Below, piece after piece: positions 1 to 10,100 of a stretch of DNA of 64,000 bases. The notes under the pieces were generated by a model. It saw nothing but the letters and a program-made list of their open reading frames with translations, ran no database searches and was not told the DNA's origin. The position numbers and the translations under genes were made by a program. The DNA comes from Acetivibrio cellulolyticus CD2. GTDB lineage: Bacteria > Bacillota > Clostridia > Acetivibrionales > Acetivibrionaceae. Location: the NCBI RefSeq assembly GCF_000179595.2, contig NZ_JH556659.1:1169392-1233391 (forward strand). The letters run 5' to 3'. The stretch's first letter is position 1. Each line of letters opens with the position of its first letter.

Positions 1-299
1 CAAGAGGATCACCATAGACAGAAGTAGATTCAAGACCAATAGTGATTGAGTCAAAGTTGTTTTTTTTCAGCGAGTTGTGTAACTTTTTTAGAGAGAGTAT
101 TTGCACCTGGAACTGAGTTTAAAACAACAAATTTAGCAAGACTGGTTCCATCAGGATGGAGGATACGGACTTTATTGTCTTTGAGACTAACATCAATACC
201 CACCAACAATGAATTTGACAATGAAATCACCACCTTTCTGATTAAAAATTTTGAGCTATTGAACTTAACTAATGCCCGTGGTACCTGACGCATCAACAT
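1..299 (-). pseudogene. IS110-family transposase, N-terminal part, frameshifted and cut by the window edge
   Basis: The minus-strand frame starts at 299 or, better, at the ATG at 293, which has GAGG six bases upstream. It reads VGIDVSLKDNKVRILHPDG, the first Asp-containing block of the DEDD (RuvC-like) domain of IS110 transposases. It stops at 51 just after a run of eight A (60-67 on the plus strand). In the next frame the sequence continues as FDSITIGLESTSVYGDPL down to base 1, which carries the second acidic block of the family. One fewer A would join the two parts. Either the copy is inactivated, the run was miscalled, or slippage at A8 restores the frame. The rest of the gene lies outside the window. 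Confidence 0.8.
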
Positions 300-906
300 C
301 CTCGCAATTAGAATACACCTCTTGAATCTCTATGCACGACTCCTTGAACTGCCATACAGGAGAGAGATAAAAAGAGAAAAACACCCAGCGGTTTAAAGCT
401 AACATCAGGCCAGGGGAACTGACTTTAACAGAAGCGACATAAAAATGCCCTACAGGAGTTGAACAGAACCATCCTCAATAGCCACTATTATTGTTACACG
501 AGCATTAGTTAAGTTCAATAGCTAACAAAAATCAAATTATCAAGGAGCATTAGCTTTGAGTCAGTGCTAGAGTACAAAAAACTTTTTCAAGAATCCAGTT
601 GACAACGAGCCTCCCCCATATGATTAGGCAGCCGAAGAGGCAGCCACCCTATCCCCAAAGGAGGTCTTTGGAGAAGGAGTAAAGGGGATATGGCGGCTGC
701 AGCCTTAGCAGGCTATCATATGGGCCCCACTCATTGTAAACCGCACTTAAAAAACTTTTTTGCACCCCAGCTACATTGCCTCAAAGAGTTTTCGTAAAGA
801 AAACTCCCAGTTGATTTATGGTAAATGAACAAGGAAATGTAAGGGGTTCAACTGGAAAATCTAAGACTTAAACCTTACAAAATATATTATACGAGGAGTG
901 AATAGT
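300..906. other. Noncoding region between the IS110 transposase and fabG; probable IS110 end with structured segments
   Basis: No credible gene is seen in these 607 bases. In many IS110-group elements the noncoding DNA upstream of the transposase encodes the bridge RNA, so part of this stretch may belong to the element. It holds a strong imperfect hairpin (615-726), a perfect 8-bp hairpin (786-806) and an 8-bp inverted repeat CCAGTTGA/TCAACTGG (807-814 and 848-855). It also holds an inverted copy of part of the transposase start (497-523). I cannot place the element boundary. Confidence 0.5.
615..726. repeat. Long imperfect inverted repeat (structured segment)
   Basis: CCCATATGAT near 617 pairs with ATCATATGGG ending near 724. 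Inside it GGCAGCC faces GGCTGC, CCCTATCCCC faces GGGGATATGG, and the centre has its own hairpin CCAAAG-GAGGT-CTTTGG. Several nested pairings over about 110 bases suggest a folded RNA or an element terminus rather than chance. Confidence 0.55.
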
Positions 907-1650
907 ATGCAATTAAAGGGGAAAACTGCAATTATAACAGGTTCAAGCAGAGGGATTGGAAAAGCAATTGCCAGAAAGCTCGGACAAATGGGAGCCAACA
1001 TAGTATTAAACGGTACTACAGCTTCGGATGCTCTTAATAAAACTTTTGAGGAATTTAGAGCTGCAGGGATAAATGTAGTTGTGTCAATTGGTGATGCAAG
1101 AGATATTGAGTATGTCCAGGCAATGGTTAACACTGCTGTAGATACTTTTGGAAGTGTGGATATACTTGTAAATAATGCTGGAATAACAAGAGATAAGCTA
1201 ATAATAAAAATGTCAGAGAGTGATTGGGACGATGTTTTAGATATTAACCTAAAAGGTGCGTTCCTTTGTACAAAGGCTGTTTCAAAAATTATGATGAAAC
1301 AGAGAAGTGGTAAGATTATAAATGTTACGTCTGTGATCGGTGAAATAGGAAATCCAAGCCAGACAAACTATGCAGCTTCAAAAGCTGGATTAATTGGCCT
1401 TACCAAAGCGACAGCCAAAGAGCTTGCTATAAGGGGAATTAATTGTAATGCGGTAGCTCCTGGACTTATTGCTACTGAAATGACAGAGGTATTGCCTGAA
1501 AATGTGAAGGAGAATTATTTAAATAGCATTCCGCAAAAAAGGTATGGGACGCCTGAAGATGTGGCTAATGTTGTTGGTTTTCTCGTTTCAGAAGAAGCAA
1601 ATTATATAACTGGTCAAGTAATAAATATTGACGGCGGTTTAGTTATGTAA
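907..1650 (+). CDS. fabG: 3-oxoacyl-[acyl-carrier-protein] reductase FabG
   Basis: FabG reduces 3-oxoacyl-ACP with NADPH in the type II fatty-acid elongation cycle in the cytosol. This 247-residue protein is a short-chain dehydrogenase/reductase. It has TGSSRGIG (11-18) for nucleotide binding, NNAG (89-92), and the catalytic set Asn114, Ser142, Tyr155 and Lys159 (YAASK). The start is the ATG at 907, eight bases after GAGGAG (893-898). A GTG at 898 is in frame but lies inside that ribosome site. acpP and fabF follow, the usual clostridial fab order. The genes normally upstream (such as fabD) are not visible because the IS110 element and window edge lie there. Confidence 0.95.
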   Translation: MQLKGKTAIITGSSRGIGKAIARKLGQMGANIVLNGTTASDALNKTFEEFRAAGINVVVSIGDARDIEYVQAMVNTAVDTFGSVDILVNNAGITRDKLIIKMSESDWDDVLDINLKGAFLCTKAVSKIMMKQRSGKIINVTSVIGEIGNPSQTNYAASKAGLIGLTKATAKELAIRGINCNAVAPGLIATEMTEVLPENVKENYLNSIPQKRYGTPEDVANVVGFLVSEEANYITGQVINIDGGLVM

Positions 1651-1747
1651 TAATATCTTATTGTAACACTATGTGGTCTTACATTATAGTTTTACATTTG
1701 AAGTTTATATTTACCAAATAACCCCCTGTGGAAGGAGGTGAACAATA

Positions 1748-1972
1748 GTGTTCGAAAAAGTCAAAAAAATTATAGTAGAGCAGTTAGGTGTTGAAGAAGA
1801 TGAAATCGCAATGGAATCTTCCTTCATAGATGATTTAGGCGCAGACTCACTTGATATTGTTGAGTTGATTATGGCACTGGAAGAGGAATTTGACCTCGAA
1901 ATACCAGACAGTGAGGCTGAAAAAATTTCAACAGTTGGAGATATTGTTGATTACATTAAAAATAACTCATAA
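1748..1972 (+). CDS. acpP: Acyl carrier protein AcpP
   Basis: This 74-residue acidic protein carries growing acyl chains on a 4'-phosphopantetheine arm. The attachment site is Ser34 in the [10 protein letters not shown] motif. The length and the helix II sequence are typical of the family. The start is GTG at 1748, with a near-perfect GGAAGGAGGTG ribosome site about eight bases upstream. It lies between fabG and fabF and is followed at once by a strong terminator, so fabF is probably transcribed at least partly from elsewhere. Confidence 0.96.
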   Translation: MFEKVKKIIVEQLGVEEDEIAMESSFIDDLGADSLDIVELIMALEEEFDLEIPDSEAEKISTVGDIVDYIKNNS

Positions 1973-2000
1973 AAAAAGTCCCTTAAAAGGGACTTTTTTT
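1973..2000 (+). terminator. Rho-independent terminator after acpP
   Basis: AAGTCCC and GGGACTT form a short GC stem followed by seven T, starting directly after the acpP stop codon. Confidence 0.9.
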
Positions 2001-2174
2001 ATCCTTATTTTAGGATTTGAGGAGCAAATGGCCTAAAAACAATGGGAATCAAGCTTTGCGAGGTTTTTATTGTAATCTTTAAGATGAGCTTTTAGAATTA
2101 TCTATTAAAAAAATAATGGCAGAAGCGTTTAAATACATAAATTTAAATTGTCAAATTAAATGGGAGGTTGGAAT

Positions 2175-3413
2175 ATGAAAAGACGTGTAGTTATTACTGG
2201 AATGGGAGTAGTTTCTGCATTGGGAATGGGTGCTGATAACTTCTGGAATTCAATAAAAGAAGGAAAAAACGGTATTAGTGCGGTTACAAGAATTGATGTG
2301 TCAAATATGAATTGTAAAGTTGCAGCAGAAATAAAAGATTTTGACCCTTCTCAGTTTATCGATAAAAAAGAAGCAAAGAGGATGGATAGATATTCACAAT
2401 TTGCTCTTTCGGCTGCTAAAATGGCTGTTGATAACTCTGGAATTGATCTGGAGAAAGTTAATAAATACAGGTTTGGAGTTGTTGTTGGTTCAGGGATTGG
2501 CGGAATAGAGACCTTTGAAGATCAGCACAGTGTTTTTCTTCAAAAGGGTCCAGGAAGAGTAAGTCCGTTTTTTATACCTATGTTGATTTCAAACATGGGT
2601 GCAGGCCTTATTGCTATACAATTTGGTGCCAAGGGTTTCAATGAATGCGTAGTTACTGCTTGTGCAACATCAACAAATGCTGTCGGAGATGCTTTTAAAG
2701 TAATCCAGCGTGGGGATGCAGACATTATGATTACAGGTGGTGCTGAAGCAAGTATTACTTCAATGGCGTTTTCCGGATTTTGTTCAATGAAAGCTATGTC
2801 CACATCAGAAGATCCTTCTATGGCAAGCAGACCATTTGATGCTGAAAGAAATGGATTTGTTATGGGAGAAGGCGCAGGTATCCTCATTTTGGAGGAACTC
2901 GATCATGCACTGGCAAGGGGAGCGAATATAATAGCTGAAGTTGTTGGTTACGGCTGTACTAATGATGCCCATCATATAACAGCTCCTGCACCGGAAGGTG
3001 AAGGTGGAGCAAGATGTATGAAGATGGCTATTGACGATGCAGGAGTACGACCTGAAGAGGTAGGCTATATAAATGCTCATGGTACTTCAACTGAATACAA
3101 TGATAAATTTGAAACTGCGGCAATAAAGACTGTATTTGGCGAACATGCAAAGAAACTTGCTGTAAGCTCAACTAAGTCTATGACAGGACACCTTCTTGGA
3201 GCTGCTGGAGCAGTTGAAGCAATTATAACAGCTCTCTCATTGAAAGAAGGATATTTGCCTGCTACAATCAATTATAAGACTCCTGACCCTGAATGTGATT
3301 TGGATTATGTTCCTAACCAAGGCAGGAAATCGGAAATTAAGTATGCCTTATCAAATTCATTGGGATTTGGTGGACACAATGCAACCATTGTTCTAAAAAA
3401 ATATCAGGATTGA
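2175..3413 (+). CDS. fabF: 3-oxoacyl-[acyl-carrier-protein] synthase II FabF
   Basis: FabF is the condensing enzyme that extends acyl-ACP with malonyl-ACP. The 412-residue protein shows the thiolase-fold catalytic triad Cys163 (VTACATST), His302 (INAHGTST) and His339 ([11 protein letters not shown]), and ends in the usual NSLGFGGHN block. I chose the ATG at 2175 because GGGAGG lies eight bases upstream. An ATG at 2160 precedes that site and would only add five residues. It sits between acpP and rnc. Confidence 0.96.
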   Translation: MKRRVVITGMGVVSALGMGADNFWNSIKEGKNGISAVTRIDVSNMNCKVAAEIKDFDPSQFIDKKEAKRMDRYSQFALSAAKMAVDNSGIDLEKVNKYRFGVVVGSGIGGIETFEDQHSVFLQKGPGRVSPFFIPMLISNMGAGLIAIQFGAKGFNECVVTACATSTNAVGDAFKVIQRGDADIMITGGAEASITSMAFSGFCSMKAMSTSEDPSMASRPFDAERNGFVMGEGAGILILEELDHALARGANIIAEVVGYGCTNDAHHITAPAPEGEGGARCMKMAIDDAGVRPEEVGYINAHGTSTEYNDKFETAAIKTVFGEHAKKLAVSSTKSMTGHLLGAAGAVEAIITALSLKEGYLPATINYKTPDPECDLDYVPNQGRKSEIKYALSNSLGFGGHNATIVLKKYQD

Positions 3414-3440
3414 TTTTCATAACTATCAGGTTTATAATTG

Positions 3441-3479
3441 CAGGGGGCGGATACTATCCGTTCCCTGTAAAATTTTTTT
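3441..3479 (+). terminator. Terminator after fabF
   Basis: CAGGG (3441-3445) pairs with CCCTG (3463-3467) around an inner CGGAT/ATCCG stem, followed by AAAATTTTTTT. Confidence 0.85.
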
Positions 3480-3570
3480 GATAAATTATTTAAGTTATGT
3501 CTGGATACCATAGTATATATTTTTATATTTCCTAAATGTATAGTATAGTGTCCGGAAGATTGGAGTTGCA

Positions 3571-4278
3571 ATGGTGAATAGAGATTCCTTAATGCATAAT
3601 ATAGAGAGTTTTGAAAAGATAATAAAATATGAATTTAAAGATAAGGATAACTTGGTCTTAGCTTTGACACACAGTTCTTATGCAAATGAATATAAAAGCG
3701 AAAAGTTGATTAGCAATGAGCGTTTGGAGTTTTTGGGAGACTCTGTGCTAAGTGTAGTTATAAGTGAAAATATTTATAAGAATTACTCTCACCTCTCTGA
3801 AGGAGAAATGACTAAATTTAGGGCAAATGTTGTTTGTGAAGCTTCGTTGGAAAACTGTGCAAATAACTTAAGTATTGGTCAATATCTTCTACTTGGCAAG
3901 GGAGAGGAAATTACAGGAGGAAGAACAAGGACATCTATACTTTCAGATGCGATGGAAGCATTAATTGGGGCAATTTATCTTGACGGTGGTTTGGAAAGTG
4001 CGAAAAGCTTTGTTTTAAGCCAGATGGAAAAGTTTATAGATGATTCAATTAAAGGCGAAATATTTATGGATTATAAAACACAGCTTCAAGAGATTATTCA
4101 GAAAAATAACGATCAAAAAGTTACCTATGAGATTATTGATGAAAAAGGTCCGGATCACAGTAAAATATTTGTTTCCCAGGTTAAACTTGATGATAAAGTT
4201 ATTGGTGTTGGAGAAGGTCGTACAAAGAAAGAAGCTGAGCAGATGGCAGCAAAGACTTCTCTGAAAAAAATAACATGA
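3571..4278 (+). CDS. rnc: Ribonuclease III
   Basis: RNase III cuts double-stranded RNA, chiefly rRNA precursors. The 235-residue protein has the family signature ERLEFLGDSVLS (50-61) with the catalytic Asp57, a second acidic block DAMEALIGAIYLDGG, and a C-terminal double-stranded RNA-binding domain (about 165-233) ending in TKKEAEQMAAKTSLKKI. The start is ATG at 3571 with GGAG five bases upstream. It follows fabF after a terminator, the common Firmicute arrangement, so it probably has its own promoter in 3480-3560. Confidence 0.95.
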   Translation: MVNRDSLMHNIESFEKIIKYEFKDKDNLVLALTHSSYANEYKSEKLISNERLEFLGDSVLSVVISENIYKNYSHLSEGEMTKFRANVVCEASLENCANNLSIGQYLLLGKGEEITGGRTRTSILSDAMEALIGAIYLDGGLESAKSFVLSQMEKFIDDSIKGEIFMDYKTQLQEIIQKNNDQKVTYEIIDEKGPDHSKIFVSQVKLDDKVIGVGEGRTKKEAEQMAAKTSLKKIT

Positions 4279-4315
4279 TTATTGATGTGCTTTATAGTGT
4301 GGGAGGAATGATAAT

Positions 4316-5326
4316 TTGAAGCATGTTGTTATACCAGTTTTCATACCACATAAAGGTTGTCCTTTCGATTGCATATTTTGTAATCAGAAGAATATCAGCG
4401 GTCAAAAGGAAGAGGTTACTGAAAGCTCAATGCGTTCTGTTATTGAGTCGCATTTGGATACGATTGGTAATGATGCTTTTGTAGAGATAGCTTTTTTTGG
4501 AGGAAGTTTTACCGGTATCGCCAGAGAAGAGCAGATTAAATTTCTGGAGATAGCCAACGAGTATATAGATAAAGGATATGTCAGGAGTATAAGGATATCA
4601 ACAAGGCCCGATTATATTAATGAGGAGATATTAGATTATTTAAAGCTTTACAAAGTATCAACAATTGAGCTTGGAGTCCAAAGCCTTGATAGTGAAGTGC
4701 TTGAAAAAAGTACTAGAGGACATAGTGTTGATGATGTTATAAAGGCATCAAAGAGTATTAAAGAAAACGGTTTTGTACTTGGAATTCAGACAATGATAGG
4801 TCTGCCCGGTGATGATTTTGAAAAAGCGGTTAAAACGGCTAAAAAGGTAGTAGAGCTAGCACCGCAAATAGTAAGAATATATCCGACTCTGGTAATAAAA
4901 GAAACCTATTTAGAGAAAGCTTACAAAATTGGGCAATATGCACCGCTGAATCTTGAGGATGCTGTTGAGTTATGTGCAAGGCTGATGGACGTATATGAGC
5001 GTAATAAGATAAATGTTATAAGAGTTGGATTGCAGCCAACTGATAGTATTTGTGACGGAGGAGATGTAGTAGCTGGACCTTTTCATCCTGCATTCAGACA
5101 GCTTGTTGATTCTAGGCGTGCTCTAAACGGTATTGAAAGCATTATTGTTAGAAATAAGCTTGGTGACAAGAAAAGTCTGACAATATTAGCCGATAAGGTT
5201 GATATATCAAATATTATAGGTCAGAAGAAGTTTAATATCAAATATCTTAAAGAGAAGTATGGATATATGGAAATAAAGGTTTATCCACAGGGACATGTAT
5301 GTGAACTTTATGATGTAAAATATTAA
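4316..5326 (+). CDS. Elp3-like radical SAM protein
   Basis: This 336-residue protein has the radical SAM cluster motif CPFDCIFC (Cys15, Cys19, Cys22) and a TIM-barrel-like body with GGSFTG and the ELGVQSL block seen in Elp3/HemN-type enzymes. It resembles the Elp3 radical SAM domain but has no room for an acetyltransferase domain, so tRNA modification is a guess. It starts with TTG at 4316, nine bases after GGGAGG. The nearby ATG at 4309 runs into a stop at once. The same gene is often found beside rnc in clostridia. Substrate unknown. Confidence 0.85.
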   Translation: MKHVVIPVFIPHKGCPFDCIFCNQKNISGQKEEVTESSMRSVIESHLDTIGNDAFVEIAFFGGSFTGIAREEQIKFLEIANEYIDKGYVRSIRISTRPDYINEEILDYLKLYKVSTIELGVQSLDSEVLEKSTRGHSVDDVIKASKSIKENGFVLGIQTMIGLPGDDFEKAVKTAKKVVELAPQIVRIYPTLVIKETYLEKAYKIGQYAPLNLEDAVELCARLMDVYERNKINVIRVGLQPTDSICDGGDVVAGPFHPAFRQLVDSRRALNGIESIIVRNKLGDKKSLTILADKVDISNIIGQKKFNIKYLKEKYGYMEIKVYPQGHVCELYDVKY

Positions 5327-5485
5327 TTTTGTGATATTGTGGGTTGTTTTGGAATGGTATAAAATAATAATAAGATTATATGTTAGAGATATAAATGACC
5401 ATAGAATGGTTAACATAATTAGAGATAGAATTGTTATAATTTTAGAATTATATAATTTTCATAATTTATGGAGGAGGAAAAGTGT

Positions 5486-5746
5486 ATGGAGGTATTAAAG
5501 GTATCAGCTCAATCGCAGCCAAAAATGGTAGCAGGGGCCTTAGCAGCAATCTTAAGGGGCAAATCAAATGCAGAAATTCAAGCAGTAGGAGCCGCAGCAG
5601 TGAATCAAGCAATTAAAGCAATTGCAATTACTAGAGGGTTTGTAGCACCAAATGGAATTGACATTATAACAGTTCCAGCTTTTTCATCTATTACTATTGA
5701 CGGTGAAGAAAGGACGGCAATTAAGTTCCTTGTAGAGCCTAGATAG
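5486..5746 (+). CDS. spoVS: Stage V sporulation protein S
   Basis: SpoVS is a small Alba-fold protein needed in B. subtilis for spore coat and cortex development and for timely septation. The 86-residue product (MEVLKVSAQSQPKMVAGALA) has the exact family length, and most of its sequence is strongly conserved. The ATG at 5486 is nine bases after GGAGGAGG. A start at 5468 would lie in front of that ribosome site. A perfect terminator follows, so it is a single-gene unit. Its presence is the clearest sign that the organism forms spores. Confidence 0.96.
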   Translation: MEVLKVSAQSQPKMVAGALAAILRGKSNAEIQAVGAAAVNQAIKAIAITRGFVAPNGIDIITVPAFSSITIDGEERTAIKFLVEPR

Positions 5747-5768
5747 AATCAAAGTAAAGTGTAATTTG

Positions 5769-5798
5769 AAGCTGTTCTTAATTAAGAACAGCTTTTTT
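5769..5798 (+). terminator. Terminator after spoVS
   Basis: A perfect palindrome, AAGCTGTTCTTAA and its complement (5769-5794), is followed by a T run. Confidence 0.93.
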
Positions 5799-6020
5799 AT
5801 GTTTAAGAAATTATGGTGGCTTTATATTTTTTTCATGTATGATATTCGCTTTTTGTGAAATATAAGGTATAGTATAGAGTTATTGATGACCAGACTCCAC
5901 CTACTGTTTCGAGTCAGTTAAAGATATGAAAGAAAACGAAATGTCAGTAATTAGTATTGGCACTACCAGTTTTTTGTTTTGATGATAAGTATAGGATACA
6001 ATATATGGGAGGAGTTATTG

Positions 6021-7019
6021 ATGAACAAGCCAATTATTGGAGTACCAATTGGAGATCCGGCAGGAATTGGTCCTGAAATTACAGTTAAAGCACTTAAAGA
6101 AAAAAGTATATATGAGGAATGCTGCCCTGTTGTTATAGGAAGCAGGGATGCAATAACAAAAGCTTTGACGGTGTGTGGGTTGAAATCTGAATTAGATGTA
6201 GTGCAAAGTTTTGAGAGCATGAATCCGAGCCCCGATAAGATATACTTAATAAGTGAGGAGACCGTAGATACTTGTAAGATTGAATATGGAAAAGTTCAGG
6301 CTTTAGGTGGAGAAGCAGCATTCAATTATATAAAAAAGTCAATTGATTTGGCGCTAGATGGCAAAATTGATGCGGTTGTTACAACTCCAATAAATAAAGA
6401 GTCATTAAAAATGGCAGGTGTTGACTATATAGGACATACTGAGATTTTTGCAGGGCTCACCAATACTAATGATCCGTTAACTATGTTTGAGGTTGGGTCG
6501 TTAAGAGTTTTTTTCCTGAGCAGGCATGTATCACTGCGGAAAGCGTGTGACATGATTACAAAAGAACGGGTTTTAGACTATATTATCAGGTCATCTAAAG
6601 CGCTTAACATGTTGGGAATAAAGGATGGAACTATCGCGGTTGCAGGGCTTAATCCACACTGTGGGGAGCACGGCTTATTTGGAGATGAGGAAAGGCATAT
6701 TGAAGCTGCGGTAGAAGCTGCTGTTCGAATGGGCTATAAGGTTGTAGGTCCTATTGGAGCAGATTCGGTTTTTTATCTTGCGTATAAAGGAAGGTATGAT
6801 GCTGTATTGTCGCTCTATCATGATCAGGGACATATTGCGACAAAAACGCTTGATTTTGAGCGAACAATAGCCATAACTATAGGCCTTCCGTTTTTGAGGA
6901 CATCTGTTGATCATGGTACAGCCTTTGATATTGCCGGGACTGGAAAAGCGAGTCATATAAGCATGACAGAGGCAATTTTGACGGCTTCGAAATATTCTCA
7001 AAGCTATAGACACAGGTAG
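6021..7019 (+). CDS. PdxA-family dehydrogenase (4-hydroxythreonine-4-phosphate or threonate-4-phosphate dehydrogenase)
   Basis: The 332-residue protein opens with [14 protein letters not shown] and contains [24 protein letters not shown] and YHDQGHI, the metal- and substrate-binding blocks of PdxA. PdxA proper oxidises 4-phosphohydroxy-threonine in the DXP-dependent vitamin B6 route. The related PdxA2 acts on threonate or erythronate 4-phosphates with a DUF1537 kinase. Neither pdxJ nor such a kinase is next to it, so the substrate is open and I give no symbol. The start is ATG at 6021, seven bases after GGGAGGAG. A longer frame from 5979 lacks a ribosome site. Confidence 0.88.
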   Translation: MNKPIIGVPIGDPAGIGPEITVKALKEKSIYEECCPVVIGSRDAITKALTVCGLKSELDVVQSFESMNPSPDKIYLISEETVDTCKIEYGKVQALGGEAAFNYIKKSIDLALDGKIDAVVTTPINKESLKMAGVDYIGHTEIFAGLTNTNDPLTMFEVGSLRVFFLSRHVSLRKACDMITKERVLDYIIRSSKALNMLGIKDGTIAVAGLNPHCGEHGLFGDEERHIEAAVEAAVRMGYKVVGPIGADSVFYLAYKGRYDAVLSLYHDQGHIATKTLDFERTIAITIGLPFLRTSVDHGTAFDIAGTGKASHISMTEAILTASKYSQSYRHR

Positions 7020-7028
7020 CAATATCTA

Positions 7029-7056
7029 TTGATAAAAAAAAAAATTATGTTAAAAT
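7029..7056 (+). promoter_or_regulatory. Candidate sigma-A promoter for smc
   Basis: TTGATA (7029-7034), a 16-base spacer and TAAAAT (7051-7056), about 75 bases upstream of the smc start. Confidence 0.4.
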
Positions 7057-7133
7057 TAATAGGTATATTTGTTTATAGCAAAATTGTACCTATCCCAAAA
7101 GAAGATTTTTAATAAAGATACCGGGGTGTTCTA

Positions 7134-10100
7134 ATGCATTTAAAAAGGCTTGAGATACAGGGATTTAAATCGTTTGCAGATAAAATAAATCTTGAATTCA
7201 ATTCAGGTATTACAGCCGTTGTCGGTCCTAATGGAAGTGGCAAGAGCAATATTTCCGATGCAATCAGATGGGTTCTGGGAGAGCAAAGTGCCAAAACATT
7301 AAGGGGAGGAAAGATGGAAGATGTCATCTTTGCCGGCACAGAACACAGAAAACAGTTGGGGTTCGCTGAAGTTTCTCTGACTATTGACAATGCAGATCAT
7401 TCTCTGCCCCTTGATTATAGTGAAGTGACTATAACCAGACGTGTATACCGCTCAGGAGAAAGTGAGTATCTTATAAACAAAACTTCCTGCCGTCTTAAGG
7501 ATGTCTATGAACTATTTTTAGATACTGGTATCGGTAAGGATGGTTACTCCATTATCGGACAAGGTAGAGTTGATGAAATATTAAGTACAAAATCGGAGGA
7601 AAGACGACACCTTTTTGAGGAAGCCTCCGGTATTATGAAGTATAAGGTAAGGAAGCTTGAAGCTGAGAAAAAACTTGAGCTTACAAGGCAGAATCTGGTT
7701 AGGATAAACGATATCATAACTGAACTTGAAACCCAGTTGGAACCTTTGAGGCAACAATCAGATGTAGCAAAGAGGTATCTGAATTTAAGAGATACCCTTA
7801 AGGAATTAGAAGTAAATGTGTATATTGAGAATATTTCTAAGTTTAAGGAAAAGATAAAGGAATTTGAAGAAAGCTATATTTCCATTAAGGATAATATCGA
7901 TAGTGACAATAAGAAGCTTGAAGATATAACCTTGTTAAATCAAAAGAAGCTTGTGCTGTTGAAAGAGCTTGAGACAAAGCTGGATAATTCAAGGCAGGAG
8001 TTCTATAACCTTGAGAACGGCTTAGAGAAATGTAATTCTGAAATTAAGCTAAATGATGAGAAAAAGAGTAATCTTTCATCGAATATATCAAGGCTTGACG
8101 GAGAAATTGACGAGGTAAACGAAAAGCTTGAAAGTATAGCAAAAGAAGAAGTTACAAGAAATGAAAAAATCAAGTATTTGAATGAAAGGCTTGAGGACTA
8201 CAATGGCAAACTGGAAGAAGCGGATAAAAAGCTTCAGGCCGTTCTTGCTACTTTAGGCGAACATGAAAGGTATATTGAAAATCTGAAGTCGAGCATTATG
8301 GACAAGTTAGATCTTCAGTCCGATAAAAAGACACAGATAAACAATGTTAAAAACCATATAGAGGTTATTAATAAGAGAAAGTCAAGTATAGCTGATGAAG
8401 TTGTACAGCTTACACTGGAAAAAGACCGGGAAGGTATGAGGAAAGAAGACCTTTCCGATAGCATTTCGAAGACGAATGAGCTGATAAAAGGCGCGAAAAA
8501 CAGACTTGAGACCTTAAATACTAAGAAAGGCGAGTATGGGCAGACCCTCGAAAGTGAAAGGAAAAAACAGAATACCGTCAAATCGGATATTCAATTTAAA
8601 ACTTCCAGGCAAAAGATGCTTAAGGATATGGAAAGAAACCTTGAAGGATACAATAGAAGTGTTAAAGTGGTATTGCAGGCGTGCCAGCAGTCGCCGCAAT
8701 TCGGTAAAGGTATTCATGGTGCTTTAGCACAGCTTGTTAAGGTTGATGGTAAGTATGAAACTGCAATAGAGATGACTCTTGGCGGGGCGCTTCAAAACAT
8801 TGTAACAACAAGCGAAGAAGATGCCAAGAGGGCAATTGAATATTTAAAAACAAACAAGCTTGGAAGGGCGACTTTCCTTCCTATTTCCTCAGTCAATGGA
8901 AAGAGCTTTGATAGTAATACATTGAATGATATAAAAAGGCAGGATGGTTTTATTGGTGTTGCATCCGACTTGATTTCCTATAGTCCTGAGTATAGAGGCA
9001 TTATATTGAGTTTCTTAGGAAAGGTTGTTATTGTTGATACACTCGATTCTGGAATAAAAATGGCTAGAAGATTTGGTTACAATTTTAGAATAGTTACGCT
9101 TGAGGGCGATATTCTAAGTACTACGGGATCTATGTCCGGAGGAAGTAAGGAGCATAGGGAATCTGGAATATTGAGCAGAAACAGGGAAGTACAGGAGCTT
9201 GATGAGGCACTTGTAAGACTTAAGGCGGAAGACGAAGCTTTAGATAAAAATATTAATGAGATTTCCCAAAAGCTTGAGAGTGTTATAAATGATGTTTCAA
9301 TTGAGGAAGGAAGCCTTAAGAATAATGAACTTGTAAAAATCAGAGATGAAAGTCATTTAGCTCAGATAGAGGATAACATAAGGAGAACAATTGCTAGGAT
9401 AGAAATGCTAAAGCAAGAGAAGGAACAACTTGCCAGACAGGAACAGAATACAGAGACTGAGCTTTCAAAATATGTTGAAGAGTTAAATCAGATTGAAAAT
9501 GATATTGCTGAGACGAAAAGGGTTGTCGCGGAGTATCAGGACAAGCATAAGGAAGGACAATCTACCCGTGATGCTTTGCATACAGATATTACTGATTATA
9601 AGATTTCTGTAAATTCAATTTTAGAGAGTATTGCAGGTGTAAAGGAAGCTCTCGATAGAATTCTAACTGAAAGGGATAGCTTGACTAAAAGCGTTGAAAG
9701 AAAGAAAGCTGAGAAGATAAAAAATGCAGAAGAGGTCAAATCGCTAGATGAGAAAAATGAGGGTTTGAAACTTTTGATTAAAGGGTATGAAGAAGAAAAA
9801 TCAGGAAAGACTTTTGAGATAGACAGAACAGTTGAGGAAAGGAAAGTTCTTGAGGAAGAGTCTCAAGATATTATTAAGCAAATAACCGATATTAATAAAA
9901 ACATTCTTCTCATGCAGGAAGAATACAACCGTATGGAGGTAAAAAAGGCGAAGATAGAGTCTGAAATGGAGTCAATCCAGAACAGAATGTGGGATGAGTA
10001 CGAACTTACCTTTACAAATGCTTTAGAGTTCAAGAAGGATATTGGAAACCTTCCTCAGGCTCAAAGGCAGATTAACGAGATAAGAAGTGAGATAAAGGAC

